Positions 36,891-50,100 of a stretch of DNA of 64,000 bases are shown here, piece by piece. The stretch is taken from assembly GCF_021155775.2 (NCBI RefSeq), contig NC_060235.2, positions 19,397,598 through 19,461,597 on the forward strand. The letters are read 5' to 3'. The stretch is from Neodiprion pinetum. Its lineage: Eukaryota > Arthropoda > Insecta > Hymenoptera > Diprionidae. The notes beneath the pieces were generated by a model, which ran no database searches, was not told the origin of the DNA, and saw only the letters and a list, made by a program, of their open reading frames with translations. Position 1 is the stretch's first letter, and each line of letters starts with the position of its first letter. The position numbers were made by a program, and so were the translations under genes.

Positions 36891-39281
36891 CTGAAATATT
36901 TACAAATGACGGGATTGTTTAATACTCTCAAAACTACGCGCTACAGTTGGGTGAAAATTGTCAATCAGAGACGTTTAAAAGATTTCATGCGATCGGTATA
37001 AAATACTTCGTTTTATCAACAATACACGATCTTGGTTTTATCTGCATTTATCTTTCTCCTTGTAAGCCCGTTTGAGAATAACGCGACGCAACGATGATGG
37101 CTTTTCAGAGAGGATGAAATAACTCCGTCCAGCGCAAAACTTTCTTTCAGTCTCAAGTTACAAGTGCGGAAAGTGAGTGATTTCTGACAAGCATGAAAGG
37201 CGAGTTCCGCGCTTACGCGTTTTTTCCAACTGGCTGTATGACAAAATTGGAAGCGATTGTCCAAACCATGTAAAATACCTCCGATATGATTCGGACGAAT
37301 GCTTTCAAATTTTACAAAATGTTTAAAATAAAAGTGAGAACAATTTGTAGAATTTTCATTAACCTAGCACAATTTCGACCTACGCGCCTTTACATCCTTA
37401 ACACACAGGCTAATTTTTTACATTTTCATCGAAAGATTATTTATACGCTAGGCGGCAGTGGGTGCACTTTTAAGTTCTTGCTGTGCATTTCAGTGCTCGT
37501 TACAAAAACGATACGAAATTGTTTTGCCATATGTTTTCGAAGTACAAGAAACCATGCAACCATGGCCGCAGCAACCGGAATTATAGAAAAAGGATATTCA
37601 GGCTATCAACTATTATTATTCTTATAAATAATATCGTCTTCTTATCATTTTTAATTACCTACACGAATTAGGTTGGATATAATTCAACATTTCTTCTGCA
37701 GTAGCTAAATCGTATATCTTTTGTCACATTCCTAAATTTACAAACAATTGTAATGCTGCGTATATATTTGATCTGTAATAGTTTTCCGGCACAGGAAAAG
37801 GGATGATTGAATACGATAGTTATTCAATTGCTTTTATAATGCCCGAAACGCTCGATCAATAGGCTGAATCAACTATTTGGTTTGACACTGCCTCGGAACA
37901 ATGAAAAATAAAAAAAAAAAAACGAAACCTAGCAATTTCGAGATTCACACGCTTCGCAGCAAATGAAATAGTTTGAACAAGAATTCTATTTTTTTCTCTT
38001 TTTCGGGAATGCAATATTCGTAAATTATATATACAGACTCGTAAGATTAACTTATTGTTAGACGCACCGTTGTTCTTCCATTGAAGCGTTGACGACAGAT
38101 TTCACGTTCACCTTAAAAATCACACGAGCCTAACCGCGCCGCGGGGGATGAAAAGTTTTCTCAACTACCGAATGTCGATGGATAAAGAAATACGCACAGT
38201 GCAACTGCAGCTGTAACCGCGATCAGGAAAAACCCGCAAAAACTTTGAAAACTTTTCCGCCACTCAAATCGCGTAGATCAAGGGGAGCTTCTTTGCTTGT
38301 CAGTGTTGTGCCACAGAGACGCACGCAACGAATAACAAATGATACTCCAATTTCCCTGGTTTTCATCCCCTCACGTCCTTATCGTCTACGCAAACTCACC
38401 GATACGTGGAACATGATCTCGACCCGGTGGTGATGCTTGCAACAGGTGGGGGTAAAAAACTGGAACAAACGCGCAATAGGCGGGGGCGCGATTTTCGCGG
38501 GGTTGCAAGATCTCATTCGTAGCATTTCATAATACAGGAATGCAACGTATTACACGAAACTCAACGTCTGTATAAATGTCAACGTGTAAAAAGTGAAAAT
38601 ATTTAACGGTCAGAAGGACTTTGAATATATCAAGCCGAAACGTAGAATCGTAAGAATGCTAATAATTCTCTACTTGGGCATTCTATATTTCGCGTTGCGA
38701 CCTTTTGAGTTTTCTATATTTCAACCTTCCAAATTTGCAAATTTTGCAATAATTATAGTATTTATATAGTTGTGACCCTTCTATCGTGCGGCCATTCTAC
38801 CATTTCACGCCCACCCGTTACAGTGCAGTTTGTTAGTTTTTCAGATTTTATCGTAATTAATAACGCAGCTTTCGATATGAAACGTAAATTGGGTTAGCAG
38901 TTGTGGTCAGAAAAAATCGTTCATTTTACCATTTTGCCTCAATGTACGAGTCATTCGTAAATTATTTCCACTGATTGAACTGGTCATAATTTGACGTTGG
39001 TGCAACAACGATACGCGTACTTAATCGTCTAAATGCCGTGCAACGAAATTTTGGATTTTAATCGACATTAATACAACAGATTTTTCCTCCTGCAGTTTAT
39101 AATTACTATTGAAATGACGGTTTAATTGCTTCGGAAATAACAATTGGAAAAAACATGCTGCCGCTTTTGAAAAATGTTTAATAAAGGAATTGTTTACAGA
39201 GTCTGATCTTCATACGTTGCAAGCGCTATTCTACGAAATTCAACTTGTTCAGTGGTGAAAAATCGTGAATTGAATCCACAG
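36891..39281. other. upstream region of receptor B, no exon identified
   Basis: The missing N-terminal exon of receptor B should lie on the minus strand to the right of 36890. I found no convincing ATG-started segment ending with two spare bases and a donor. A GC-richer patch at about 38.1-38.5 kb is a candidate promoter area. Confidence 0.35.
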
Positions 39282-39386
39282 GTGGGCGTGCTGCTGCAGG
39301 ATGCAGGAATGAGTTCGGAGAATTCTTAAGTATTTACAGACATTTCGGAAGAAACAATCCAGTCGGGATATTATATGACAGCTTGA
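39282..39386 (+). pseudogene. decayed exon 2 of a 3-oxoacyl-CoA reductase
   Basis: After an intact acceptor (atccacag) the frame reads VGVLLQDAG, a few changed residues, a TAA stop, then VFTDISEETIQ. The working gene's exon 2 at 24062 starts VGVLVNNAG and continues VFTNLSEETIA at the same spacing. The relic starts at the same splice site as the functional exon, so it comes from duplicated genomic DNA, not a processed copy. The NNAG motif is destroyed and stops interrupt it. No neighbouring exon 1 or 3 relic was found. Confidence 0.75.
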
Positions 39387-42300
39387 TTGGATTCCAATCG
39401 GTAAGAATTATATGAGCAATTTAGTATATGAAGCGAGAATGAAAGTGTATCCTGAATTTTCTCAGTTTCAAATGTGACTCAGGTTACATCTTCTGTATTT
39501 GAATTCGCGACACGATGAACATACGAAGATGTTTCGTCGATTCAAGACTTTTCAAAGTACTGATAAAATTTTTTAAATAAGTTGCTTCGTTTAACAGGAC
39601 CTGAAAATTTTTAGTGTTCAGAGTTAAAAAAACTAATGACAATTTTTTGTAGTAAAGGTGAGATTTTGACAAGGTTTGAATATTTGTAACCTGAAAGCGA
39701 TACCGTGCGAAAATTTATTCTTTTATTCAAGGTAGCGTTATTATTCGAGATCAAGGAACGCGTGGAGGAAATGAAAACGAAGTGCATAAAGCAACGTCGT
39801 AACCGCCTGACGTTGATAGTGACACGCCTCGCTTTTCATACTGTTTCCTTACAGCGTATTCATTTTCCTCTCCGTGTCTTCCCCCCCCCCCCCCCCCCCC
39901 CACCGGAAATGCAGCTCACTATTAATATCTTTCTGCAAAGAACCGACAACCGATGGACTTTCCATGAGCTAAGCAGCTCCCGAGAAACCCGACAAACTTT
40001 ACAGTGTATAATAGGGCTAACAAATAAAGCGCAATCTAGGATTGACCATAAAGATATAAAAGGGTCCTCTGTTCGTAATGAGCAAACGTCGTTCCAAATA
40101 AATCTCACAGGAAAGTATAAAGGATGGAAAAGCGGATACATTTTGAATAGGATTTCTCGTTTTCAAGTGTCGAGATTTACCATTTACACAATAATACTAG
40201 TTGACACAGCAGCCGTATAGACACGGACAAAAAATTAAACACTTGACGATGACTAAGTATCATGATGGCACGAGCGTGCCAGGATGTGAAAGTGGTGTGA
40301 ACACAACTTCGTTACGTTACACCTAAATCTGAAATTAGGGCGAATTCATAGATTTTGTTTCAGACTATTTTCTCGCAGGGTAAATAAATTGTGCGTGGTG
40401 ACGTCTTAATGACCGAGCTGGTTACGTGGAACCAGAACTTCTGGCATCATTCACGTGCATTCCTTGATGTTTTTCTCAACAATTTCCGTCATAATTTATT
40501 CAATTCTTCCGTGGATCTAGGTATATTGTATATCAATAACATACGGGGAGCGTGGCTGCGGGCTGTGGAGTTCACTAGCCCAAGACTGTACACCACGAAA
40601 CTTGTGAAAATTCAAAAACGTCAAGAATTGTTACTGACAGTGGAGCAACGCGATCGATGAGCTCTTAACGGAATTAAATAACGTCAACTCTTTCGCAAGT
40701 TTTAGCGTTTAATATTACTGCTTCGTTCAGCTTTATTCGTATTCAAGATCGCATATTTGCACTTTTAATTTCGGAGGGTTGGGTTCATCGTGCTTTTTGA
40801 AGATCTTCGATCGAACTAGTTACCGTGACTTTCAGGGTAGGTCGTAAATTTTTTTGAATTCTTTCTTATCGTTGTCGAACGCATGGCGAAGAATCAAACT
40901 TTATAAGACATGGCGGCAGACTGCGAAAAGACACTGTTTTCAAACTTTCAGCCGTGATAACAGACGTAGCTATCAGCTTATCAGCTCATTTTAACCGGCT
41001 ATACATAAAAATGTGCAAACTCGTTAAGCAAATGAAATTTTCACCATTCAGATTCGAACGTGCAATTGGAATAAGTTTCGTTATATTCACTTTACGGAAT
41101 CGATGTCAACGAATCGTCCAAAGTGCCTGAAAAGTTGATTAATCAATAATAATCAGCTAATTGGAAGCTAAGAATCAAAATTAACGTCCGTCAAATCGTG
41201 ATATTTGTTTCGGTTAACTTCTCAAAGTCACTCACGAAGCTCCGCATATTTTCAAACAATTCAATGCGTGTTATTTCCCAATATATACTCCTTTCCTACC
41301 GACGTTTTAGAAATCAGAGACGGTTAAATCGGCTGTATTGCAATTCCTTCAATCCCCCGGACGTTTTTACATCGATCGTCATGGCGACGTCGTCTCGAGA
41401 TCCTATTTTCATCTATGCTCTCTGATATCCGCACCCTCGACCGAGTGGGTGTCGCCAGCTTCCAGTGCGGAATTTATTTTTCGAATTCATCCAGACCGTT
41501 CAATCGTAAAGCGGACAAAACTCCTGTGCACAATCCTTCGAATTGAATAAAAGAAATAGGTCATTGTACGCATCAAGATCCGTAGCCCGCGATCCTCGGA
41601 AAAATATCTCTACGCATAATCTGAATTCACTTCAGTATCATAGAGTACAGTTTATTCTTCTGCATCTTACATGTACGAGGGATATTTGCAAAGATAAAGA
41701 ACTGTCGTGTAACAGATTTCGTTTATTTCTACTCACGATTGAAGTTTAAGGAAAATCGTACGGTGAATTAGTCATTTGTTCATTCAGAATGAGTTAAATC
41801 CCCTAAATACTAAACAATCTACGAACTAAAACGTCTTATATTATTTCACATTTATGGTTACGTTTCAAAGTATTTCCTCACACTCGACCGTTGAGCGGTC
41901 CAACTACCTTTCCATTGTCAAATCATTCAGTAAATAATTATGATTACGATGACAAGCCGAGTGAGATGATCAAAAAATTAGGACAATGAATGAGTAAAAA
42001 TAAATAATCACATTCACGATGCGACGAAATTCAAGGTGGATTTTGAATGATGGCCGTTGATCATCTCCGGACAAAAAGTTTCAATTCGAAGTGAATTTCA
42101 AATCTGTAATACACAAAACAGTATGGCCACTCCTGAAAATTGATAAAAAATCAGAATTATCTAAGTTTTCCAAATTTTTAGGAAACCACATTTTTTTACT
42201 GTAAATTTCAGAACATTTCTTTGTCAGTGTGAAAAACGTAAATAAATTTCATTATTAGGCCAAATTTAGTTTGGAAGCCACGAATTTTTTACTGACTTCG

Positions 42301-44216
42301 TTTCTAAGAAAAAAAGTCATCAGTTCTTCAGAACGTAAAGCGGACTCGACCAATTTAGAGGAGCCAAAGTACACGATCCAAAGTTTTGTTCATTCTATAG
42401 TTTCTGATGATTTTATGGGTCGATCCAAATTCTGAATTTGAAATGGCACTATCAGTTTAAAACTGTATTCTTCGGATACAAACATTATATTGATCGATCT
42501 TTAGGAAGTAGGAACCATCAAACAAACGGAGCTTTGAACTGTGTAGGTACTTTGGTTCCTTTAGTTCAGCGGAGTGCTCTTACGTACTGAAAAATTCTAA
42601 TTGGTTGGGGTTTTTTTATTCTTCGGATTCAATTAAGCAAAAAAATTCACACTTTTCGCACGAAATTCAGCCCCATATTCAAATTTAAGCAAGTTTTTTT
42701 TTTACACGGGAGGAGATGTATTCTGCAGAATTTTCAACAGCAATTCAGGTGCGACCTTCGGGAAATCCGAAGATGACGTTGTCCATTTTCAAATATATTT
42801 TTCGGTCTCCAACGACCGAACGACTTGGGAGTAAAAGTATAAGGAAACTCCTACATCCTCGTATCGACTGACAAAACCATGTCGCAAAGTTTATTTTTAT
42901 ATGATATGGACTTTGGTTCAGATAAATCACACGAAAAATGCCCCACATATTTCATCTATACACACGCTGGCACTATCAATTCAACGTGTGATTCTTGTAA
43001 TTAAAATTTTCGAGAGAGAGTTCGAAAGTTTCGTTTTCTGTGGTTTTCATACATCGGCATTCATAATTTTATTTCATGGTTTTCGGGAGACAAGTTGGAT
43101 CGCATTTTATTTTTCTCCTCTTGACATGAAAATGGTTATACGTCCTTCTGGCTGCGGCCTGCTTGAGTTTCGACTTCCGGAAATTCCGTGTTGTAGTTGG
43201 GGAAACGCCCCAATTCTGGCTCATTCCCCAGTTTTCGTGAGTTGTGCCCTATTGATTCTTAGCCTTCGAAAATATATATATATATACATATATATATAAT
43301 ATGTATGGGAAGGTGGAGCGGAATGAGCCACGCCCAGAGAAATGGCCAGGTACTGATTTTTGTCACATTGCTACTGGGAAAGCGAAACCCACATGAATTG
43401 AAAAAGAAACTTGACCCTAAACTTGTTTGAATATATAGAAATCCTCCCGAATCCCGTGAACTCCTTACAATTTTATGACGTATTTCAAGATCTCGTGAAA
43501 TCCTTTGAAACTTTTCGATTATCCCGTGTCGTGGAATCTACAAAATCACGTTACAGTCATTAAAATCACTTGAGATCCCCTGAAATCTTGCAAAGTCTTT
43601 GCAAACCTATGATAATCCGGCAGTAAAGTCTTCAATGTCCCTTGAATTTATCGAAATCTCTTAGAAATCATGTTGACGCTTTCAGTCACACGAGCCACTA
43701 TAGTAGCACCCTTTTTCATATATACATTTTTTTCCTCTTTTTTTTTTATATTGCATGCGAAATCTGGAATTGTTCGTGCCAAAAAAAAAACCTACTTCGT
43801 GACTGGAAGGGTTAAAACTTTTAGAACCGAATGAATTTCATCGACATGCTCTTTCGTGAAGCGACGTGAAATTTTGGCGATCTGCAAATCTCGAAATTTG
43901 GCGTAGGCCTAAATTGATGAGTGATCAAGCCGTCGTCGACTACATTGGCAAATCAAATCGCCGTTGGAAGATAAAGGGTGGAGTCCATGATATACATTGA
44001 CATTACATTTATTCATCGGATACACCTGATTTATAACATATTTTCGATTATTTAATCCATCTATTTAACTGTCATTAAAGTTTATAATTTAGCTTCTGAG
44101 AGAAGTGTTGTCAGTACTTTGAACATAGTGCGGCATTTGTTATTTTCATTAGTTTTTTTTTTTTTGGCAGTACTTGTAGGCAGTACTTGTAGACCTATCA
44201 TCGCAAAACATTACAG
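39387..44216. other. gene-free interval
   Basis: No recognisable exon on either strand. The interval contains a 21-base poly-C tract (39881-39901), an AT microsatellite near 43271-43301 and many short frames without similarity. Confidence 0.45.
39881..39901 (+). repeat. poly-C homopolymer
   Basis: Twenty-one consecutive C residues in otherwise AT-rich sequence. The true length is uncertain because sequencing often errs in such runs. Confidence 0.9.
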
Positions 44217-46970
44217 GGGGTAGTTGGTAGTTTCGTACGGGCCGTACGAGATATCGGATGTGGAAGAGGGGACGAGAAGCAAAGTGTCGCCTCAAAACCT
44301 TACAACTAAATTACAAAGAGTAAATCCCTCGTGGCGACCGGCCACGCTCCGGTAGGTAGCGTTAAACTCAATCTAATTAACATAGGTTCAAGTGCTTGAT
44401 AACGTAAGATGTCTTCCTTTTGCCTTGTGTCTTTCGATGGTAAATTTGATCCTGAGTGTGGTTGCTGTATTGCATGCCTGCCATACTCCGAGGTGTCTTT
44501 TTCTGTCTCTCCGTTGGTGTGCCATTCCGCCAATCTGTGAAGGGGAGAAAGACAGTTAGTAGTCAGCTATTCGATGTGTGTTCGCATGCGCCTTAAATCT
44601 ATCTACGTTTCATCTTATTTTTAATTTTTGTGTGTTCGTGTACTTGAATCTATTAAACTAATTGCTGTTTGCTCAAACCTATTTTCTGAATTGTTCAATC
44701 TCGTCTGTGTGTTTTTATTGTCCCCTTCCTGTTCTTTGTAAATTATGTGTCAAAATGATGTGTTTTCCGTTCGTGTAAATTCAGCTTATCGAGTGGTCTC
44801 CGTAAATTCTATATCTCGAAATTACTTCCCTATGACAGATCGTGTTGCTTTTTGTACTTTTTGTTTCTCTACTCTAGATTAATCTTACCTCGGAACTTTC
44901 TCAAACTAATTTCTTGCGCCCTGAGTGTGTTATATTACTTTCTTGCCCGCAGTTTTCCGGATCTGCGCTGTGTCTCGTCGTGTTCGTCAGGCGGTGATTC
45001 CGCATATCGTCGTCTCTGTGCTCCTTTTCTGCGCGCAGCGTTGTGTCGTTTCACAGCGTTGTTGCGTTTAGTGTCGTGTGTGTGTCTGTGTGTTGTGTTT
45101 TCTTGGCTGCAGTGTGGTGTCGTTTGTGATCGCGGGGTATGCCAGCTGCTGCATGTCTTGACCACGGTCTTACATACAGGTCTCGCAACGAAGGTAGTGG
45201 GGGTGGTTCATTTTACGGCTGGTTATTTATCTCACTTTGTGGCCGCCAGGTCGGCGCTGTGATCGAGGGATGGATAATCAACGCGTGCGCAATGCAGCGC
45301 CAACGTAATAATAATATTATTATTGGCACATTTTCATCCCTACCATCCCTACCCCACATACATCCCTAGATAGCAGCGCCGCGACATGGCTATTTCAAAC
45401 ACTAAAAACCACGGACAGCAAGAGAACCACGCCGCTCTGTAGAAAATTGGCTTCGTTGCCAGACCTGTACGTAAGACCGTGGTCTTGACTCACTGTCAGC
45501 TGATTATGCGGTGTGTTGTTTTGTGCTTGTGCCGCGGGTACTGCTACTTGCGGTTGCGTTCGTGTGTTCGCGGTTGCTGTTTGCCGGTGTGCTGTGTGTA
45601 TGTGTAGTTTTGAGATCCCATTTTTTTGCTGTCTTTCTTCCAACCGTTCAATCACATTTAAGCCGCATCTTCCAGCGGATCGAAATTAGTGAATTCGTAT
45701 GGTAGGTATTACGTACAGTTTGAATTCCGAGCTCATGTTTCTGTACACTATTTCCAGTCGTTTGTGTAGTTACTATTGCGGTATATGCTCTGCAAATAAT
45801 GTTCCGAGTGTAATAAGGTATGGTGTGATTTTTCGAAATTCTCCCTACACGTGATTTCGTATTTTGTGTTCTAGTCTGTCTCTGTATTGCGAATCTTTGA
45901 ATTTGTATAACAAGTTTGCTTCGAATTCTGCGCAGTTTGCCACATACCGCGGATTAAGCGGCAACAACTTGTTGCGTCCCCTTCTAAAATCGGGCTTAAA
46001 TTGCCTGTTAGTTGTTCGTCCGTTAGCTCGTCACCTATCCCTAATTTTCGTAGATTTTTGACAAATTCACGTGTGTTTTAGTTCGGTTGACCCACGTACC
46101 AATTTCACATGTTTGTATAGTTCACATGGCCAATCTTGGTGGCTGTGTATTAGTAGTAATCGCATGATATGTGTTCATTGGTAGTTAGTCGTGTGCGGGA
46201 TCTACTGCCAGAATGTCGTATATGCGCGGTTCTTGAGCGTGTGTATTACTTTATATCGATTTCTCGAAATCTATTGGATTCCATATTCGTTCGCAATTTC
46301 GTTTATTCGTGCCAATGTCTGTGAGTGCTCCGATTGTCGGCGGAGCCGGTCTGTTTTGCATCAGTGTTCGCCGACGTCTTTGTTCGTGTATCAGTGTAAT
46401 TTCCAGCGTGTGCGTGATATCTACTGATCCGATTTGCCTCAGTTGCATGCGTTTTCTGTGCATTACTCCGCGATTTTGTTCTGTAATAGGTGCATCCAAT
46501 AAGCTCGGTTCACGGTTCACTACATTTCTGTCGTCTATGAACGGTTCGTGTACCTGCGTGCGACGGTTGTATGGATGCTGTATGTCTGGATGTTTGTGGA
46601 AATTCTGTGTTGTTCTGGTTCTTCGCTCGTGCGTGTATGTTTGTGTGATCGATCTTCGGTTTGACACTGTTTCGGGTCACGTGTCAGTGCGTTCGTGTGA
46701 TTTTGACCGACATCTACTCCAAACTTCCTGGAATATTCTTTGTCTCTGATGATACCGTGATTCGAATTTTCTGAAATGCTTCTACTTTCCGTATGAAAAT
46801 CTCTCTCGTCTGATTTTGTGGAACCGAATGTGGATTATGTGCGATTTTGTTGCGGGTAGTTGGTTCGTGAGAAGTATGGGACGTGGAAGAGGAAACGAAA
46901 GTTGGGCCGGAAAGAGAACAAAACGCCAAGTGTAGCGATAACCTGAATCCAATTAATCTAGGATTCAGTG
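44217..46970. mobile_element. degenerate element flanked by diverged direct repeats
   Basis: A segment at 44217-44393 (GGTAGTTGGT, ATGTGGAAGAGG, then GTAGCG, AATTAA, TAGG) recurs in the same order and orientation at 46854-46970, diverged and without about 55 bp. The 2.6 kb between is strongly T/G-rich on plus, so A/C-rich on minus, with long minus-strand frames rich in Thr, Arg, Asn and His. That base skew and the flanking repeats suggest an old LTR-type retroelement on the minus strand, but no reverse transcriptase, protease or zinc knuckle was recognised. Confidence 0.35.
45155..45489. mobile_element. hAT-like MITE with 8-bp TSD (copy 1)
   Basis: GTCTTGAC occurs on both sides (45155-45162, 45482-45489) of a 319-bp element starting CACGGTCTTACATACAGGTC and ending GACCTGTACGTAAGACCGTG. 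The perfect 8-bp duplication and CA..TG ends fit hAT-type non-autonomous elements. It is nested in the degenerate element at 44.2-47.0 kb. Confidence 0.85.
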
Positions 46971-47147
46971 CGTGCGCGCGTGTGTGTGTGTTTTGCTGGC
47001 AGTTTTGTGTAAAATCGTTAATGATACATCAATTTCTGTAATTTCTGACGTCTTGGTAGGCAGTATTGAGAACATCGAGTGACATATATTTTTCCAACTC
47101 CAGCGTTTTTCTTGGCAATATTGGAATATCGTAAGATATATATTTCT

Positions 47148-50100
47148 CTAATTTATTTCCCTTTGTGCATTCAAGGAAGGATTCAGGCACGGTGGCAGTG
47201 CTGCTGCGAAAAATAACACGTTCCAATGCCAGTCCTGCATCCATGCGAAAATTTCTTCGTTAAATATGGACCTGCGAACAGGATAATAATGTGAGCCAAA
47301 TTTGACTTGTAGGAAAACTGATACATCGATCATAAATGGGGTCGGGTGGGCAGCGTTTAACCGTTCCTTCATAATATCGTGAGAGAACATCTCGTCATAG
47401 ATATCAATTCGTTGAACCGAACCGTTCTCCCGCATTCAAAGCAGAATAATGTTATTTGAGGAGGTTCTGAAAGGAATCTAGAGACGCGTTTGCCCCTACT
47501 TGTTGGATGTCAAATGGTGAGTTTTCATTTCAATCTTATGAACGCGTAGAGCAGAACGCAGAGAAGGTTGTGCTGAAGAAAGAATTGAGGAAGATCAGAT
47601 CGCGAAAAGATCAATGTTTGTTCCAACATTCGTTGTAAACGGTATCGTTTCTTAAAGATAGTGAAGTCATCGCCTCTGCATGCGATTGATTATTTTCAAC
47701 TGTGATGTAAAGCTAGTTTTCCAGTATCTGTGAGACTATCAATCTGTCCGAGCAAACGCAATGTGATCGCACTCGTATTTCCGGCATTCGTTTGAAACCA
47801 CGCGGGACTGATAGATGTTCAAAATCGAACCATGCCGTTTTTCGGGTCACAAAATTTATACCCATTTACATACGAGCGAAGGTGATTTCCTATAAAACTA
47901 GCATTCGGGATGAGAGTAAGTAAACACGAGGGACAAGCTTCGTAAAGAATTCATACATCGATCGTGAGAAAGATGTTCTTGGCCACGGTTAACTTCATGT
48001 TGCAATCGATTAAACGAAAATCCAATATCCTAATGCGCTATGCAAACCACACGAGCATGAACAACTGAAAGGTATTGCTTCGTAATAGAAACTGCGTAGA
48101 AAATGGAAATCGTGTCGCTCACCAAAATATCGTCACGACGTACGGTCCCCAACAGATGGTGAATATGAGTACCGTGGTGGCGGTCATACGCAAAGTTTTG
48201 CGCTTCGCCTGCTCTATAGAGCAAGTGTTGGATCTGCGGAGAGTGATCTTCTTGCCGTCCCCCATCTCTGGTCCCTCAGTATCTGAGAAATTTCACACTA
48301 AAGTAGCTCCGTCTTGACGGGTGGTGAAAAAAAGCGTCGTGATCATTCCGATTGCTTTGAAGAGATTTTCCAGTTACGCTCAATTGGAGGATGGTAGTGT
48401 AGAGAAGATTTTGCAGGCTACAGATTCAATTTGTTGACTAACTTAAGAACAATCACAAACTCTCCTCTTTCTTTGTATTCCAGAACGGTAATGATCGGTT
48501 GATTTCGAGAAATCATCAAGGAAACTGAAAAATGTGAACTCGCGGGTATGGGAGAGTGTTGTACCTTGAACCGGGTCTTTCAAATCCCTAACTTTTTTTC
48601 AATGGACCGAATTTCTAGGAAACAGTGATGATATGTACCGTATAGCCTTAGTTATTAGACCTATATGGGTTTTGAATAATAAAAGCCATGTGTGTTTCAC
48701 GATTTGAACAAACAAAAAAATGATTCGAGGTATATGACGGTCTTGTACGTACCTTACATCACTTCCATTTCAACGGTTATTTTGCGATGTTTATCTTCTT
48801 TCAAATTCAAAACACAATTTAAGGGTAATTCAGACGTATTTGAGGATTAAACTTGAACAATATTGAGTCCAGAGTATAGTGAACCATTCGTGGGTATGCA
48901 CAGTGTGGCAATTTTTTGTAAATCAAATTCAAGTTAGTCAACGCTAGGCGTGTGTCAATATAACATTTCCGAATTGGCATGAAATCATACGGGATAACTT
49001 TTAAATTTGTTCGTTCAAACGTTTCAAGGATCCGATTCAGGAGTCAATAACGTTAATTTTCACGACACTTTCCCATGTTCAAACATAACAAGCGCTAAAA
49101 TCAACGGAAAATTCTCTCACTCATGCTCGCGAGATAAAATCGCACAAATTTCACATCAATGGTAAATCTTTTCAATAAGTTGAGGTGATAATTCAGACTA
49201 TCTGTGGAGTTGAATTGTGGAGTCTTGTCTTTGATCCGAACCACCAGATCCATAGAAGTTCTGTCGCTTGGAACGTGGAAAAATGTGTTACATCGACCGA
49301 TAGAATAATTACGTACACATTCGCGCAATTGAAATTAGGTGGAATTACGACCACGACCTTCAATTCGTCAATGCGCTTGAAATGCGATTATTCATAAGGA
49401 TTTGACTGTTTTCTTCGTCTTTTTGTCTACATGACTCCACGTTTGTTATGACAAAGTGACGGAGTCGAATTGCACGCATCCAAAAATTCCAAACAGTGAC
49501 GCGAACAAGGATCCACGTAAAGTTGCGCGTTACAATATGCCAATTGAACTTCCGAGATGATGTCTTCGAATGATGACGGTGGCGATCGGTGTCGACCATA
49601 AGCACGTCGATGTGGCATAATCGAATATTGGTCTCGTGCTCCTCAAATGCGCCATTACACAAGCGAGCAAAGAACATCCAACACATATGAAATACACATA
49701 GCAGTGTAAAAAGAGCTGTCAAGTACAAAAATAATCTTTTGACGAAAAGAAAAACAAAACTCTTTCACCAGTTCTCTTTCAGCCTTTCTATTCAGCCTCT
49801 GTAATTTTCCTTTGTTATACGAGGACTTTTCAACCACCGTATCGAACATCTTTCAGTTCGTCATTTTTACACCGTCTAATCGGATTCCTTGTATTGAAAT
49901 GTATTTCGTCGCAAAATTGCATAAATCATACACACGAAAACGAACAGTTAATCTAACACCCAGGTATTGACTATTTTGACTTCCATTATTTCTTCTAACA
50001 ACGACTACACCATGCCCAAAACATTGACTGGAATTAATGCGGATGATTCGCTCTGTCCTAATTATGTATTGCCATTGGAGAAACTTTTGTTCTACTATCC

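Noticed and set aside
39705..40220. 171-codon open frame with a proline run
   Set aside because: The proline run is produced by the poly-C homopolymer; the rest has no coding character.
43216..43335. GGCTCATTCC and GGAATGAGCC around an AT microsatellite
   Set aside because: The inverted match is only about 10 bp with no flanking duplication, so it is not enough to call an element.
49360..49728. Minus-strand frame with short similarity to the receptor TM1-TM2 loop (VTLS)
   Set aside because: The match is only a few residues and is not in the right order with the other motifs, so it is treated as chance.
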